From Bacillus sp. N13C7 (GTDB lineage: Bacteria; Bacillota; Bacilli; Bacillales; Bacillaceae), in the NCBI RefSeq assembly GCF_026790065.1, contig NZ_JALAMO010000016.1:98787-162786 (forward strand): 64,000 nucleotides of DNA, given 5' to 3'. Position 1 is the first letter of the stretch. Every line of letters begins with the position of its first letter. A program made the position numbers and the translations under genes. Shown here one piece after another: positions 40,378 through 49,409 of this stretch. The notes beneath the pieces are model-generated. The model searched no databases. It was not told the origin of the DNA and saw only the letters and a program-made list of their open reading frames with translations.

Positions 40378-41400
40378 ATGGCTGGCATAGGGGAGGCAAC
40401 AATATTGAACGAGGTTTATGTCATTGCAGGCCTTTTATTGTTGACAGCGGGGATGATTGATTTTTTATGGACCACGTTATGGTTAGAGAGCGGTGCAGGC
40501 CCGATTACTAGATGTCTGTCTGCTTGGCTGTGGAAAGGCTGCCGCAAAATCAGCGGAGACCACGCAAAGGTGCTAAGTATGGCAGGCCCACTGCTGCTAT
40601 GCCTGACGTTAGTGATATGGATCAGTCTATTTTGGAGCGGGTGGGTTTTGATTTACTCGAGCGACCCTCACTCACTGATGGAAACTCAATCGAAAGAACC
40701 GGCTTCCTGGTCAGACCGAATTTATTTTTCCGGCTATGTCATGTTTACATTAGGAAATGGCGACCTCGCTCCAAACGGAGGCCTATGGAGGCTTGTCACA
40801 GTGATTGAAACAGCTCAAGGATTGCTTACCATCACGTTTTCTGTCACGTATTTGATTTCGGTCTTGAGTGCAGTTAATCAAAAGCGCTCCTTTGCCCAAA
40901 GTGTATTAAGTCTAGGGCATGACGGAACAGAAATCGTCCAGAACGCATGGAACGGCAAGGATTTTCACGACATTGATTTCCTTCTTGCCACTGCCTCATC
41001 AGAGCTGGGAAAGCTGACCGCTCAGCATAACGCCTTCCCCATCCTTCATTTTTACCACAGCACGCAGCATCAGGAATCATCCATTATAGCTGTTGCTGTA
41101 TTGGATGAGGCTCTAACCATTTTCAAATACGGCATTCCTGAACAATATCAGCCAAATCAGCTTCATATCAAAGAAGCACGCTCAAGCATCAAAAACTACC
41201 TGGATACCGTTCATACTGCCTATATCCATCCTGCAGAACAAGCGCCGCCGGAACCAGACATCTCAAAGCTTCAACAATCAGGCATACCGGCTTTATCAAA
41301 GCAAACATTTCAAATGGCCGTCCATTCTATAAAGGAACGTCGTCAATTGCTGCTGGGAATTATCCAAGCGGGTGCTCGAAAATGGCCTATACGAGAGTAG
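40378..41400 (+). CDS. ydjJ: Two-helix potassium-channel-like membrane protein
   Basis: 340 residues. Hydrophobic segments at about 13-33, 68-93, 113-130 and 140-165; between the last two lies TLGNGDLAP near residue 121, a close match to the K+ selectivity filter TxGYGD. The rest (about 175-340) is cytoplasmic with no domain I recognise. ATG at 40378 has AAAAGGA upstream; the TTG at 40405 has GGGGAGG eight bases upstream and may be the true start, giving 331 residues. Symbol tentative, from synteny with iolT. Confidence 0.72.
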   Translation: MAGIGEATILNEVYVIAGLLLLTAGMIDFLWTTLWLESGAGPITRCLSAWLWKGCRKISGDHAKVLSMAGPLLLCLTLVIWISLFWSGWVLIYSSDPHSLMETQSKEPASWSDRIYFSGYVMFTLGNGDLAPNGGLWRLVTVIETAQGLLTITFSVTYLISVLSAVNQKRSFAQSVLSLGHDGTEIVQNAWNGKDFHDIDFLLATASSELGKLTAQHNAFPILHFYHSTQHQESSIIAVAVLDEALTIFKYGIPEQYQPNQLHIKEARSSIKNYLDTVHTAYIHPAEQAPPEPDISKLQQSGIPALSKQTFQMAVHSIKERRQLLLGIIQAGARKWPIRE

Positions 41401-41403
41401 GCA

Positions 41404-41451
41404 AATAAAAAAAGATGCCCCCCAAAAGTCCAAAGACTTTCAAGAAACATC
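41404..41451 (-). terminator. Terminator of ydjE
   Basis: Minus strand arms of 17 bases (GATGTTTCTTGAAAGTC and GACTTTTGGGGGGCATC) pair throughout, six of the central pairs being G-U, with a 4-base loop and TTTTTTT after. On the plus strand the same region would have C-A mismatches, so it works only for ydjE. Confidence 0.75.
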
Positions 41452-41459
41452 CATGCTCT

Positions 41460-42422
41460 TTACAAAGTAACTTCAATCTCATCCATGCTGGGCAGTGCAT
41501 CAATGGCTCCAATTTTAGTGCACACAACGGCTCCTACCTTATTGGCAAACGCCACAATTTCACGCAGCTTCTCAAAATCAGCTTCTACTGATTGAATGTG
41601 ATCCGTGTTTGCCAATTGATATAAAGCCGCACCGACAAAAGCATCTCCCGCTCCTGTTGAGTCGATTGATGTAACCGGAATGCTCGGAATGATTTCATGG
41701 TCTTTCCCATTCGAAAGAAGAGTCCCGCTTTTCCCAAGTGTCACAGCGACAATGTTGGCCCCGATCTCATGAAGGATCGCAACGCCCTTTTCATGATTCT
41801 TCACACCGCTGATAATCTCAAGCTCCTCGTCACTGACTTTCACAAAATCACTTACAGCGATCGCTTTTTTTGCGACACTTACAAACTCTGAGACCCTTCC
41901 CTTCCATAAATCTTCACGATAGTTAGGATCAAACGAAATAAACTGCCCATTGTGTTTCGCAATCGACATAAGCCGTAAATAGGCTGAGCAAAACGGATCT
42001 GATAACAGTGCCGTTGCAGAGCCGAAATGAAGGATTTTCGCTTCGTTTAGTTTTTCCTGGTCAATGTCCTCCAGCGTAAACAAAGCGTCCGCGCCTCTAT
42101 TAAAAACAAAGTCGCGCTCTCCATTTTGCTTTAATGAAACAAAAGCAAGCGTTGTAGGCGCTTTCTCATCCATGACCAGCATAGAGGTATCAACGTGTAC
42201 AGCGTCTAATGTTTGCTTTAGAAAATACCCAAACGGATCCTTGCCTACTTTTCCGCTGAAAGCAGCTTGTCCGCCCAGCTTGGCAATGGCTGCTGACACA
42301 TTCGCCGGTGCACCGCCGGCACTTTTTAAGAAATGGCGCCCTTCCATTAAATCAACATCAACATCGGTACAAAAGAAATCAATTAACAATTCTCCAATAC
42401 AAATAACAGAATAACTACGCAT
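41460..42422 (-). CDS. ydjE: PfkB-family sugar kinase YdjE
   Basis: 320 residues. Signature 1 [16 protein letters not shown] near residue 36 and signature 2 [12 protein letters not shown] near residue 255 with the catalytic Asp are both present; overall like bacterial fructokinases. With the neighbouring sorbitol dehydrogenase and transporter it probably phosphorylates the fructose made from glucitol. Ends with a minus-strand terminator. Start ATG at 42422; ribosome site weak. Confidence 0.88.
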   Translation of the reverse strand: MRSYSVICIGELLIDFFCTDVDVDLMEGRHFLKSAGGAPANVSAAIAKLGGQAAFSGKVGKDPFGYFLKQTLDAVHVDTSMLVMDEKAPTTLAFVSLKQNGERDFVFNRGADALFTLEDIDQEKLNEAKILHFGSATALLSDPFCSAYLRLMSIAKHNGQFISFDPNYREDLWKGRVSEFVSVAKKAIAVSDFVKVSDEELEIISGVKNHEKGVAILHEIGANIVAVTLGKSGTLLSNGKDHEIIPSIPVTSIDSTGAGDAFVGAALYQLANTDHIQSVEADFEKLREIVAFANKVGAVVCTKIGAIDALPSMDEIEVTL

Positions 42423-42516
42423 ATTATCACACTCATTTATAAAGTCTAGATTACAGTCTCAGTATATTACTTTCTGCCATAAATACAACATTGAATATTA
42501 AAAATTTTACATATAT

Positions 42517-43908
42517 TTATTTTGCAGACTTTTTCTCCTGCTCTGAAATGATATGCTTATATCTCTTTTCAGTTAAAGGATAGAAGGCGATGAGAATAAT
42601 AGAAAGCAAAATGAAAAATCCCGGAATCAAAGCATTCATGTTTTTAATCGCATTCAATGACGTAACTGTCTGGTCTGCATTCGCTACATATCCTGCGATT
42701 CCTAAATAGATGGCCGAAAATGACCCGGCTAACGCAACGCCCAGCTTATTGATAAAGCTCATGCTCGAAATCACTACTCCGTCGGCACGAACCCCTGTCT
42801 TCCATTCCGCATAATCGACACAATCGGCAACCATCCCCCAAGCAAGTGTGTTTAAAGGCGTTGTGAAAAATCCTGAAACGAAAAGCCAAATGAAAATGAG
42901 TGTAATGGAAGAATACGGCGTAAAATGCAGGCCGGCATAAGAAATAAGCGATAGAGCTGCCGTGATGATCATGACTTGTTTTCTGCCCCACTTCTCAGAA
43001 AAGTAAGGAATAAACAGATTGCTGATCAGTGCTGCTCCGAAAAATAAAACCGTACCCAAAAACACGAACTCTTTATGGTTTACGTTATACGTAAAATAGT
43101 ACACCATCGTGCTGAGCTTAATATTAAACCCGATCGCAAAAGCCAAAAATGATGAAATTAACATAAGCAAGGGCTTGTTTCGGAATAAAACGGATAACGT
43201 CTTTTTGATCCCTTGTTTTTTTCTCTTTTTAGGCTGAATCCGCTCCCGTACAGTAAAGAAACTAAATAAATTCAAAATAATGCTGACCGCCGCATAGATA
43301 AGCGCTGTCATCTGAAACCCAAACGCCTGATTCTCTCCTCCGATAGCAGTTGCAAGCGGTGTCGCACAAGAAATAGATAAAAGAATGCCGATATACACCA
43401 AAATCATCCGGGTTGTGGTCAGAACCGTCCGCTCCTCCACAGAATTCGTCATCCGCCCCGTTAAGCTGTTCACCGGGATTGTTTGCATACTAAAGGACAT
43501 CCCAAGCAGAATATAGGTGACGTACGCATATACCATATTCCCGGTCTCACCGAAATGAGGCGTCGTGAAACATAAGAATGTAAATAACGCAAAAGGAAAT
43601 GCCACCCACAGCAAATATGGCCTTGCTTTTCCCCACCTTGTATTCGTTTTGTCTAAAATCAACCCCATGATCGGGTCAAAAATAGCATCCAGCACCCGCA
43701 CAACAAGAAACAAAGTTGCGATCACTGCAGGCTGAATGCCGCCGACGTCTGTATAATAAAATAATAGGTATGCGTTTACAAACTGAAAGATAATATTATA
43801 CGACATATCGCCGAATCCATAGCCGATTCGTTCAAACCAGGACAGGCCGGTGCTGGATTTTGACTGTTGCTTCACTTTCATTGCCGTTACTTTTTCTGTT
43901 TCAATCAT
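42517..43908 (-). CDS. gutP: Glucitol transporter (GPH family)
   Basis: 463 residues, about 12 helices, glycoside-pentoside-hexuronide:cation symporter type with [20 protein letters not shown] near residue 65. The frame is open to 43950; ATG 43908 (MIETEK) with GGGGTGGG five bases upstream gives the better spacing than the adjacent ATG at 43911. Next to gutB and regulated by gutR, so glucitol import is the likely job. Confidence 0.9.
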   Translation of the reverse strand: MIETEKVTAMKVKQQSKSSTGLSWFERIGYGFGDMSYNIIFQFVNAYLLFYYTDVGGIQPAVIATLFLVVRVLDAIFDPIMGLILDKTNTRWGKARPYLLWVAFPFALFTFLCFTTPHFGETGNMVYAYVTYILLGMSFSMQTIPVNSLTGRMTNSVEERTVLTTTRMILVYIGILLSISCATPLATAIGGENQAFGFQMTALIYAAVSIILNLFSFFTVRERIQPKKRKKQGIKKTLSVLFRNKPLLMLISSFLAFAIGFNIKLSTMVYYFTYNVNHKEFVFLGTVLFFGAALISNLFIPYFSEKWGRKQVMIITAALSLISYAGLHFTPYSSITLIFIWLFVSGFFTTPLNTLAWGMVADCVDYAEWKTGVRADGVVISSMSFINKLGVALAGSFSAIYLGIAGYVANADQTVTSLNAIKNMNALIPGFFILLSIILIAFYPLTEKRYKHIISEQEKKSAK

Positions 43909-43981
43909 CATTTCCCACCCCAAGAATCCGTTTTCATTTCCAGTAAACAAGAGGGAGAATACAAAGATCCTCCCTGTTCAC

Positions 43982-45043
43982 TCAGCGATTTGGATACACC
44001 ATCACTTTTAAACATTCATTCTTAAATTGAAGCGCCCGCTCCATCGCCTCTTGTGTCTGCTCCAGTGAATATTGGTCCGTTACAAGATGCTTCGTGTCCA
44101 CAATGCCGGAAGCGAGAAACTCGATTCCCTTTGGATACGTATTGGCATAACGGAAGATCCCGTAGATATCAATTTCATTGTCCGCAATAAACGGCACATT
44201 GAGCGGGATCTCGTTCTGAGAAGGCAAACCGACAATCGCCAGTTTTCCGCCCCTGCGCACAGAAACCAATGCGGATTGCAATGCCGCTGGATTCCCCGCT
44301 GTTTCCCAAGCAACATCAACGCCTCTATCATTCGTGATCGTTTTAATTTCTTCAAGCACGTCCTGTTCACGAATATTGATGACATGAGTCGCTCCCATTT
44401 TTTTCGCAGCTTCTAACCGCAGCGGCTCTAAGTCGGTCACGATAATTGTGCTTGCCCCAAATGCTTTAGCTGCCGCAACAGCCATTAACCCAACAGGGCC
44501 CATCCCCATAATCGCAATCGTTGATCCGGGCTGAAGCTTCGTTCTCGCCGCTGCATGAATGCCGACAGAAAACGGTTCAATCAAAGCCGCATCTTCATAG
44601 GAAAGTGAGTCTGGGATCAAAAAAACAAAGTCCTGACGCATTTTGATATATTGAACAAACGCGCCGTCTACCGGCGGTGTAGCCAAAAACTGTACATCCG
44701 GACAAAGGTTATAGCGCCCTTCCTTGCACGCCTCACAGCGTCCGCATGTGACACCCGGCTCAACAGCGACGCGATCTCCCACCTTAAATCGATCGACAGA
44801 CGACCCGACAGCGGCAATTTCACCCGCGCATTCATGGCCAAGAATAAATGGTTTTTCCACAACGTAGTTGCCGATTCGGCCATTCGTATAGTAATGCAGA
44901 TCCGATCCGCAAATTCCGACAGCCATCACCTTAATCAACACTTCATCATGGTTGATGTCAGGCACAGGCACTGTTTCAATTTTGATCTCTCTTGTGTTGT
45001 GCATAACAGCCGCTTTCATGTTTTGAGGTACTATGTGAGTCAT
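43982..45043 (-). CDS. gutB: Sorbitol (glucitol) dehydrogenase
   Basis: 353-residue zinc dehydrogenase oxidising glucitol to fructose. Catalytic zinc site in GICGSDLHYYTNG near residue 42 and GHECAGE near residue 68; structural zinc loop CGRCEACKEGRYNLC near residue 100; NAD fold IMGMGPVGLMA near residue 178. ATG at 45043 has AAAGGA nine bases upstream; the longer frame to 45115 runs into the promoter and is rejected. First gene of the gutB-gutP unit. Confidence 0.95.
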   Translation of the reverse strand: MTHIVPQNMKAAVMHNTREIKIETVPVPDINHDEVLIKVMAVGICGSDLHYYTNGRIGNYVVEKPFILGHECAGEIAAVGSSVDRFKVGDRVAVEPGVTCGRCEACKEGRYNLCPDVQFLATPPVDGAFVQYIKMRQDFVFLIPDSLSYEDAALIEPFSVGIHAAARTKLQPGSTIAIMGMGPVGLMAVAAAKAFGASTIIVTDLEPLRLEAAKKMGATHVINIREQDVLEEIKTITNDRGVDVAWETAGNPAALQSALVSVRRGGKLAIVGLPSQNEIPLNVPFIADNEIDIYGIFRYANTYPKGIEFLASGIVDTKHLVTDQYSLEQTQEAMERALQFKNECLKVMVYPNR

Positions 45044-45113
45044 TTGGCAAATTCCTTTCTTCAGAAAATAAAATGTAAGTGCATACATTTTTGTTTTCTC
45101 TGTTACTGCCCCC

Positions 45114-45140
45114 ATTTTATCTGCTTTTCAAGACGTTCAA
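45114..45140 (-). promoter_or_regulatory. gutB promoter with a short spacer
   Basis: TTGAAC (45135-45140), 15-base spacer, TAAAAT (45114-45119) on the minus strand. The short spacer makes it a poor promoter without the activator GutR, whose operator lies directly upstream. Predicted start near 45107. Confidence 0.75.
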
Positions 45141-45156
45141 CAGCCTTTTCTGCTGT

Positions 45157-45185
45157 ATAAAAGGACAGCGGCACTGTCCTTTTAT
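45157..45185. promoter_or_regulatory. GutR operator, 29-bp inverted repeat
   Basis: ATAAAAGGACAG-CGGCA-CTGTCCTTTTAT, a perfect 12-bp inverted repeat. Relative to the predicted gutB start it spans about -50 to -78, the location known for GutR binding. It also lies 60 bases upstream of gutR, so autoregulation is possible. Confidence 0.88.
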
Positions 45186-45244
45186 TTTTTCATATACAAA
45201 AAACGCTGGATTGATAAAATAGTAATAATAGGAGGTGCAGGCTT

Positions 45245-47731
45245 ATGGCTGAACTTGAAAACCGGAAACAATTTGCACAACTGCTGGCACCTGGCGTAAA
45301 ATCGCTCAAGCTCCATCCTGATTATAAAGTCAGAAGGAAAAAGAACGAAAAAACAGGACAGTCTTATATAGATAAAATCGCACTCCAGCTGGGTGTCTCC
45401 TCTAACACGATCAAAAGCTGGATCGGACAGATGGGGATTAACTACATTCCCGGAAGAATTGACGACGGAAAACTGTTCGGGATGATCTGGATCATTCTCG
45501 AAAAGACCGACTTGGATATCGAGTGGTTGACCAACCTGCTGGAAACCACCACCATCCCTGTTATCAAACCCGCATTGCCTGTATGGGCAGCGTCTTGTTT
45601 GAAAAAAGCGAAAACGCTGCGAAAAGACGGATCATTCGGAGCTCCGAGTGATAACGATATTGAAAAAGCAGTAAAGCGGCTGTTTCATGATATCCCCGTC
45701 CAAGAAACGAATGCGCTTATAGAACAGCCTATCACGCATAACCTACCGTCACGCTGGTCCGGACACTTTATCGGACGCAGCTTTGATATGGAAGCGATAC
45801 GGCAATGGATGCTTTCTCCGTCACCAGCCTGTTTAATCACCGGCTGGGCCGGCATGGGAAAAACCACAATCGCTCTTGAAGCCGCCTATTCCTGTGTCGA
45901 TGATACTTCAGATTGGCCGGCATTCAACAGCATCATTTGGGTCAGCGCTGATTGGAAAGGATTGAGCTTTAGCGATTTTTTAAATACGATCGCCTATCAG
46001 CTCGGACGCACAGAACAAATCGATAAATCAATCAATGAAAAACGATTCGTCGTCCGCAATGCGTTAGCTAATTACACTAGAGAAAAACCGATCCTGCTTA
46101 TCGTTGACAGCATTGATACTGCAGAACGTGACATTCATGAATTTATCACCAGCCTTCCGCAAGGCGTGAAAGTTCTCCTCACAGCGCGGGAAAACGTAAA
46201 GCAAAACTATCGGGAAGGCTTCGGAGAAATGGCAGCCATCCAGCTGAGCGGCCTTGACCAAACAGATGCCCTTGAATTTTTTCATCAAGAAGTGCACCGC
46301 TGCTTACAAACATGCAACATTCAAAATAAACGGGAAAAGCTGGAGCAGCTGTTACACCTATCACCTGACTTGAAGAACGAATTCATTTCAGCGACTGCCG
46401 GAAACCCGAAAGCCATGGCACTCAGCATCGCCTATATGTCAGACGATGACATTCCCGCTCAGCAGCTGATTCATGAGCTTGGAAAAGCAGGCTACTCACT
46501 GCTGGAATTGTTTGAATTCCTCTTTGGCCGCACCTGGGACAGATGCAATGAAGATACACGAAAGCTATGGCAGACGCTTTGCTTTTTCAGCAAGCCGCCA
46601 GATGAGAAAAGCCTGGCGGCAGCAGCCGAATTAGACGCCCGCCGTTTTCATTACGCTATGGAGCAAATGCGGTCATATGCGCTGATTCAGCCAGAACGAA
46701 GCGAAGGCAGGACGCAATACTTAGCGCACCAAACCGTTGTCGCTTACGGAGAACAGCACTTGTCCGAACAGCACGAATATGAAAAAGAAGCCCGCAGCCG
46801 CTGGGCGCACTATTATATTGAGTATGCCGAAACCCATTTAAAGCGGGAACAGCCCAACTCCATCTATTGGAGCTATCTGCTGGGACGGAACTTAGACCAA
46901 ATGAAACTAGAATGGCCAAACATCTTAAAGGTCATCCAATGGGCAAGTAAAACCGATCAAAAAGAAATCCTAATCGAACTCATCACCCGCATCAGCCATT
47001 TTCTCAGCAGAATCAACCTGCCCCTGCGTATCGAATACGGATGCAAAGCCGCCGACGCCGCCCATCAATTAGGCAAACACACACGAGAAGCATTCTTCCG
47101 AATCGACACAGCAGGCTGGGCACTGATGGAAGTCAATGATTTAGACGGGGCCTTACAGCAAATTGAAGCCGGGCTGAGGATTCTGGAACAATCAGACGCT
47201 CACGATGCCTATGATCTAAAGGTTTGGGGACACGCACTCAAAGCAAGACTTTTTTTAAAAGCTGGGCAACAGGAAAAAGCAGAGACCATTTTAAACGAAA
47301 TCGAAAATCAACCGATTTCCCCTACCATTCAACACAGAGTTCTATTGGTTCGCGGTGACTTAAGCTTTGCGAGAGGTCATGATGAAGAAGCCATTCAATT
47401 ATACGAAACGGCAAATGAAATTAGCTCCACGTACGGCGGCGAAAAAACGATAGAAGCCTATTTCAATCTGGGTGTCGCTTACGTGAAGTGTGGTCGGTTT
47501 GGGAAAGCGGAAGAAGCCTTTGAGCAGATGCTCTATGACAAACATAACGCCAATCAGGTTGAGTTGATCTATTATTTTTACGGGATGGCGCAGCTGTTGA
47601 ACCGTAAAGGAGAGAAAACGAAAGCGATGGAAGCTAATCAGAAGGCCATTCGTTTGATTGATTCGTGGGAGCCTGCGATTGGGATTCGGGGAGAGGCGGA
47701 ACGATTTGATATGGTTTTTAAAAGAAATTAA
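45245..47731 (+). CDS. gutR: Glucitol-responsive activator GutR (STAND ATPase)
   Basis: 828 residues. N-terminal helix-turn-helix (about 40-65, DKIALQLGVSSNTIKSWIGQ), an NB-ARC/STAND ATPase with Walker A GWAGMGKTT near residue 200 and Walker B-like LLIVDS near residue 282, then TPR-like helical repeats (about 590-800). Binds glucitol and ATP and activates gutB. AGGAGGTG precedes ATG. The C-terminus is the left border of the AT-rich island. Confidence 0.94.
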   Translation: MAELENRKQFAQLLAPGVKSLKLHPDYKVRRKKNEKTGQSYIDKIALQLGVSSNTIKSWIGQMGINYIPGRIDDGKLFGMIWIILEKTDLDIEWLTNLLETTTIPVIKPALPVWAASCLKKAKTLRKDGSFGAPSDNDIEKAVKRLFHDIPVQETNALIEQPITHNLPSRWSGHFIGRSFDMEAIRQWMLSPSPACLITGWAGMGKTTIALEAAYSCVDDTSDWPAFNSIIWVSADWKGLSFSDFLNTIAYQLGRTEQIDKSINEKRFVVRNALANYTREKPILLIVDSIDTAERDIHEFITSLPQGVKVLLTARENVKQNYREGFGEMAAIQLSGLDQTDALEFFHQEVHRCLQTCNIQNKREKLEQLLHLSPDLKNEFISATAGNPKAMALSIAYMSDDDIPAQQLIHELGKAGYSLLELFEFLFGRTWDRCNEDTRKLWQTLCFFSKPPDEKSLAAAAELDARRFHYAMEQMRSYALIQPERSEGRTQYLAHQTVVAYGEQHLSEQHEYEKEARSRWAHYYIEYAETHLKREQPNSIYWSYLLGRNLDQMKLEWPNILKVIQWASKTDQKEILIELITRISHFLSRINLPLRIEYGCKAADAAHQLGKHTREAFFRIDTAGWALMEVNDLDGALQQIEAGLRILEQSDAHDAYDLKVWGHALKARLFLKAGQQEKAETILNEIENQPISPTIQHRVLLVRGDLSFARGHDEEAIQLYETANEISSTYGGEKTIEAYFNLGVAYVKCGRFGKAEEAFEQMLYDKHNANQVELIYYFYGMAQLLNRKGEKTKAMEANQKAIRLIDSWEPAIGIRGEAERFDMVFKRN

Positions 47732-47820
47732 GAAAACATTTATTGTTAGTATTTGTAAGATAAATACTATAAAGTAATTTTGCAACTTGCATATATAATC
47801 AGTAATAAAAAGCTATAGGC

Positions 47821-47859
47821 CTTATCCCATAAAAAATAATATTATTTTTATGGGATAAG
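47821..47859. repeat. 15-bp inverted repeat at the left edge of the island
   Basis: CTTATCCCATAAAAA and TTTTTATGGGATAAG enclose about 9 bases of AT. It lies after the stop of the ABC ATPase gene (47910, minus) and could be its terminator, with the T-rich stretch inside the stem, or a border element of the island. Confidence 0.65.
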
Positions 47860-47909
47860 ACGTCTGAAGATTAAAATATTGAAACATTAAACAAGCAATT
47901 GAAAAGTAA

Positions 47910-48653
47910 TCAGTATTGTTTATCAGTATAATAGTAAAGATAAGCATCTTCAATAGATTTGCTTTTTGTTTTGCAGAATAACTCATTCCTAGTACCTTTA
48001 AATACAAGGTTTCCTTTATTAAATAGAACAAGTTCTAATTTATCTTCACCTATGTCTAGGTTTTTAAGCAAATCTAATTGATGAGTACAGATAACAAAAC
48101 TATTTTCATTTAGATTATTAATTAAATATTTTTTCAAATTAAATATTGAAACAGGATCAAGAGCAGAAAAAGGTTCATCTAGAAAAGTAAATTCTGTATT
48201 CAGTTGTAGTGCAGCAATGTGAGCTACCTTTTTTTTCATGCCATTTGATAGTGTAAATATAAATTTATTCTTATAATCCCACAGATCAAATAATTTTAAT
48301 AGATTTTGCATCTTTTGCTTTAATTTATTATTAAACTTATTGTACAACTTAGATACAAAAGTGAGGTACTCTATAACAGTTAAATCTTCTAGTAAGATAT
48401 ATTTTTCAGGTGAAAAAGACATCATATATTTAGGAGAATGAATTATATTTCGTCCGCCATCATAGAAGTTAATCGATGAATTTACTTGATCGTTCAAACC
48501 CAAAATTTCTTTAATTAAAGTGGTCTTCCCTGCACCATTATGACCTAAAATTGCATATATTTTATTCTTTTTGAATTCTATACTGACTTCATTTAAAGCA
48601 CTTACACTTCCAAATTGTTTCGATAAGGCAACTACTTTTATGGTTTCTAGCAT
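47910..48653 (-). CDS. ABC transporter ATPase of the peptide cluster
   Basis: 247 residues with Walker A GHNGAGKTT at 37-45, a signature loop FTLSNGMKKK (LSNGM instead of LSGGQ) near residue 142, Walker B FTFLDEPFSALD near residue 160 and H-loop CTHQLD near 192. ABC-2 or bacteriocin-export type, comparable in size to SkfE/YthP. It starts one base after the end of the 95-residue gene, last in a tightly packed five-gene cluster. Codons are strikingly AT-rich. Likely role: export of, or immunity to, the encoded peptide. Confidence 0.88.
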   Translation of the reverse strand: MLETIKVVALSKQFGSVSALNEVSIEFKKNKIYAILGHNGAGKTTLIKEILGLNDQVNSSINFYDGGRNIIHSPKYMMSFSPEKYILLEDLTVIEYLTFVSKLYNKFNNKLKQKMQNLLKLFDLWDYKNKFIFTLSNGMKKKVAHIAALQLNTEFTFLDEPFSALDPVSIFNLKKYLINNLNENSFVICTHQLDLLKNLDIGEDKLELVLFNKGNLVFKGTRNELFCKTKSKSIEDAYLYYYTDKQY

Positions 48654-48654
48654 A

Positions 48655-48942
48655 TTATATTTTCCCTTTTTTTAATAATATATTTGTAAATATTCGGCTT
48701 ATTAATTTCAAAATGAGAAAAATCGGTATTGCAAAAATAATAGAATAAATAATAATATTTATAATATTTAACGAGACTTCTCCATTTTTATATAATTCAT
48801 AAATAGGAAATTGTTTTATTGGCAGGTAAGTGTCAGAGTCAACCGGATTCTTCAAATTTCCCCCAAAGAAATAAAAACTCCCAAAGAATAATATCAATAT
48901 ATTAATCAAAATCGATATAAAAAACATCCTTATATTTTTCAT
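48655..48942 (-). CDS. 95-residue two-helix membrane protein
   Basis: Hydrophobic helices at about residues 6-27 and 60-86 with a short outside loop (NPVDSDTYLPIKQFP) between and a basic C-terminal tail (KKGKI). No family recognised. Start overlaps the upstream protease gene by four bases (ATGA). In peptide-toxin clusters proteins like this are often immunity or accessory export proteins, which is inference from context only. Confidence 0.72.
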   Translation of the reverse strand: MKNIRMFFISILINILILFFGSFYFFGGNLKNPVDSDTYLPIKQFPIYELYKNGEVSLNIINIIIYSIIFAIPIFLILKLISRIFTNILLKKGKI

Positions 48943-49409
48943 ATTTCTTCCTCCTCCTTAATAATATTCATTAACATTCTGCCATCCTGTGCACAAAAGA
49001 GATTTAGAGTCTCACAAAAAAGAAGTAAGATTACCATATTGAAGATATAATCAATAGAAGAAAAAAGAAATAGTATGACCATTAATAATGAATAACTAAG
49101 AAACGGTCCTCCCAAAACTATTGTTAACTTATTTATTTTATTTAATTTGCTGTAATCTAACGAATCAAAAGAGACGCTTATTAAATAGCTAGAAATATAA
49201 ACTTCATAATTTAAATTATTAGTTTTTAAAAAAAGAATATGACCTATCTCATGAACACAAACATATAATACTAATAACAAAGTTAATTGCAAAGAAATCA
49301 CAAAAGAACTAGTAATCAAGTACAAAGTAATTGAAATGAAAACAAGCAAATATTTTGCTTTAAACAAATAACTAAAGTACAAATAAAAAAAGATATTAAC
49401 TAATTTCAT
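48939..49409 (-). CDS. M50-like (site-2-protease-type) membrane metalloprotease
   Basis: 156 residues, four to five membrane helices. HEIGH at 53-57 is an HExxH zinc motif inside a helix as in site-2 proteases, and DGR at about 142-144 near the C-terminus corresponds to the second LDG motif carrying the third ligand. It is a minimal version (usual core over 200 residues) with an acidic tail (KEEEEI). Overlaps the upstream permease by 14 bases. YydH of the epipeptide operon is a comparable precedent, so maturation of the 88-residue peptide is the likely role. Confidence 0.75.
   Translation of the reverse strand: MKLVNIFFYLYFSYLFKAKYLLVFISITLYLITSSFVISLQLTLLLVLYVCVHEIGHILFLKTNNLNYEVYISSYLISVSFDSLDYSKLNKINKLTIVLGGPFLSYSLLMVILFLFSSIDYIFNMVILLLFCETLNLFCAQDGRMLMNIIKEEEEI

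Noticed and set aside
47822..48031. 69-codon minus frame overlapping the end of the ABC ATPase gene
   Set aside because: It spans the inverted repeat and is out of frame with the ATPase; composition is only AT bias.
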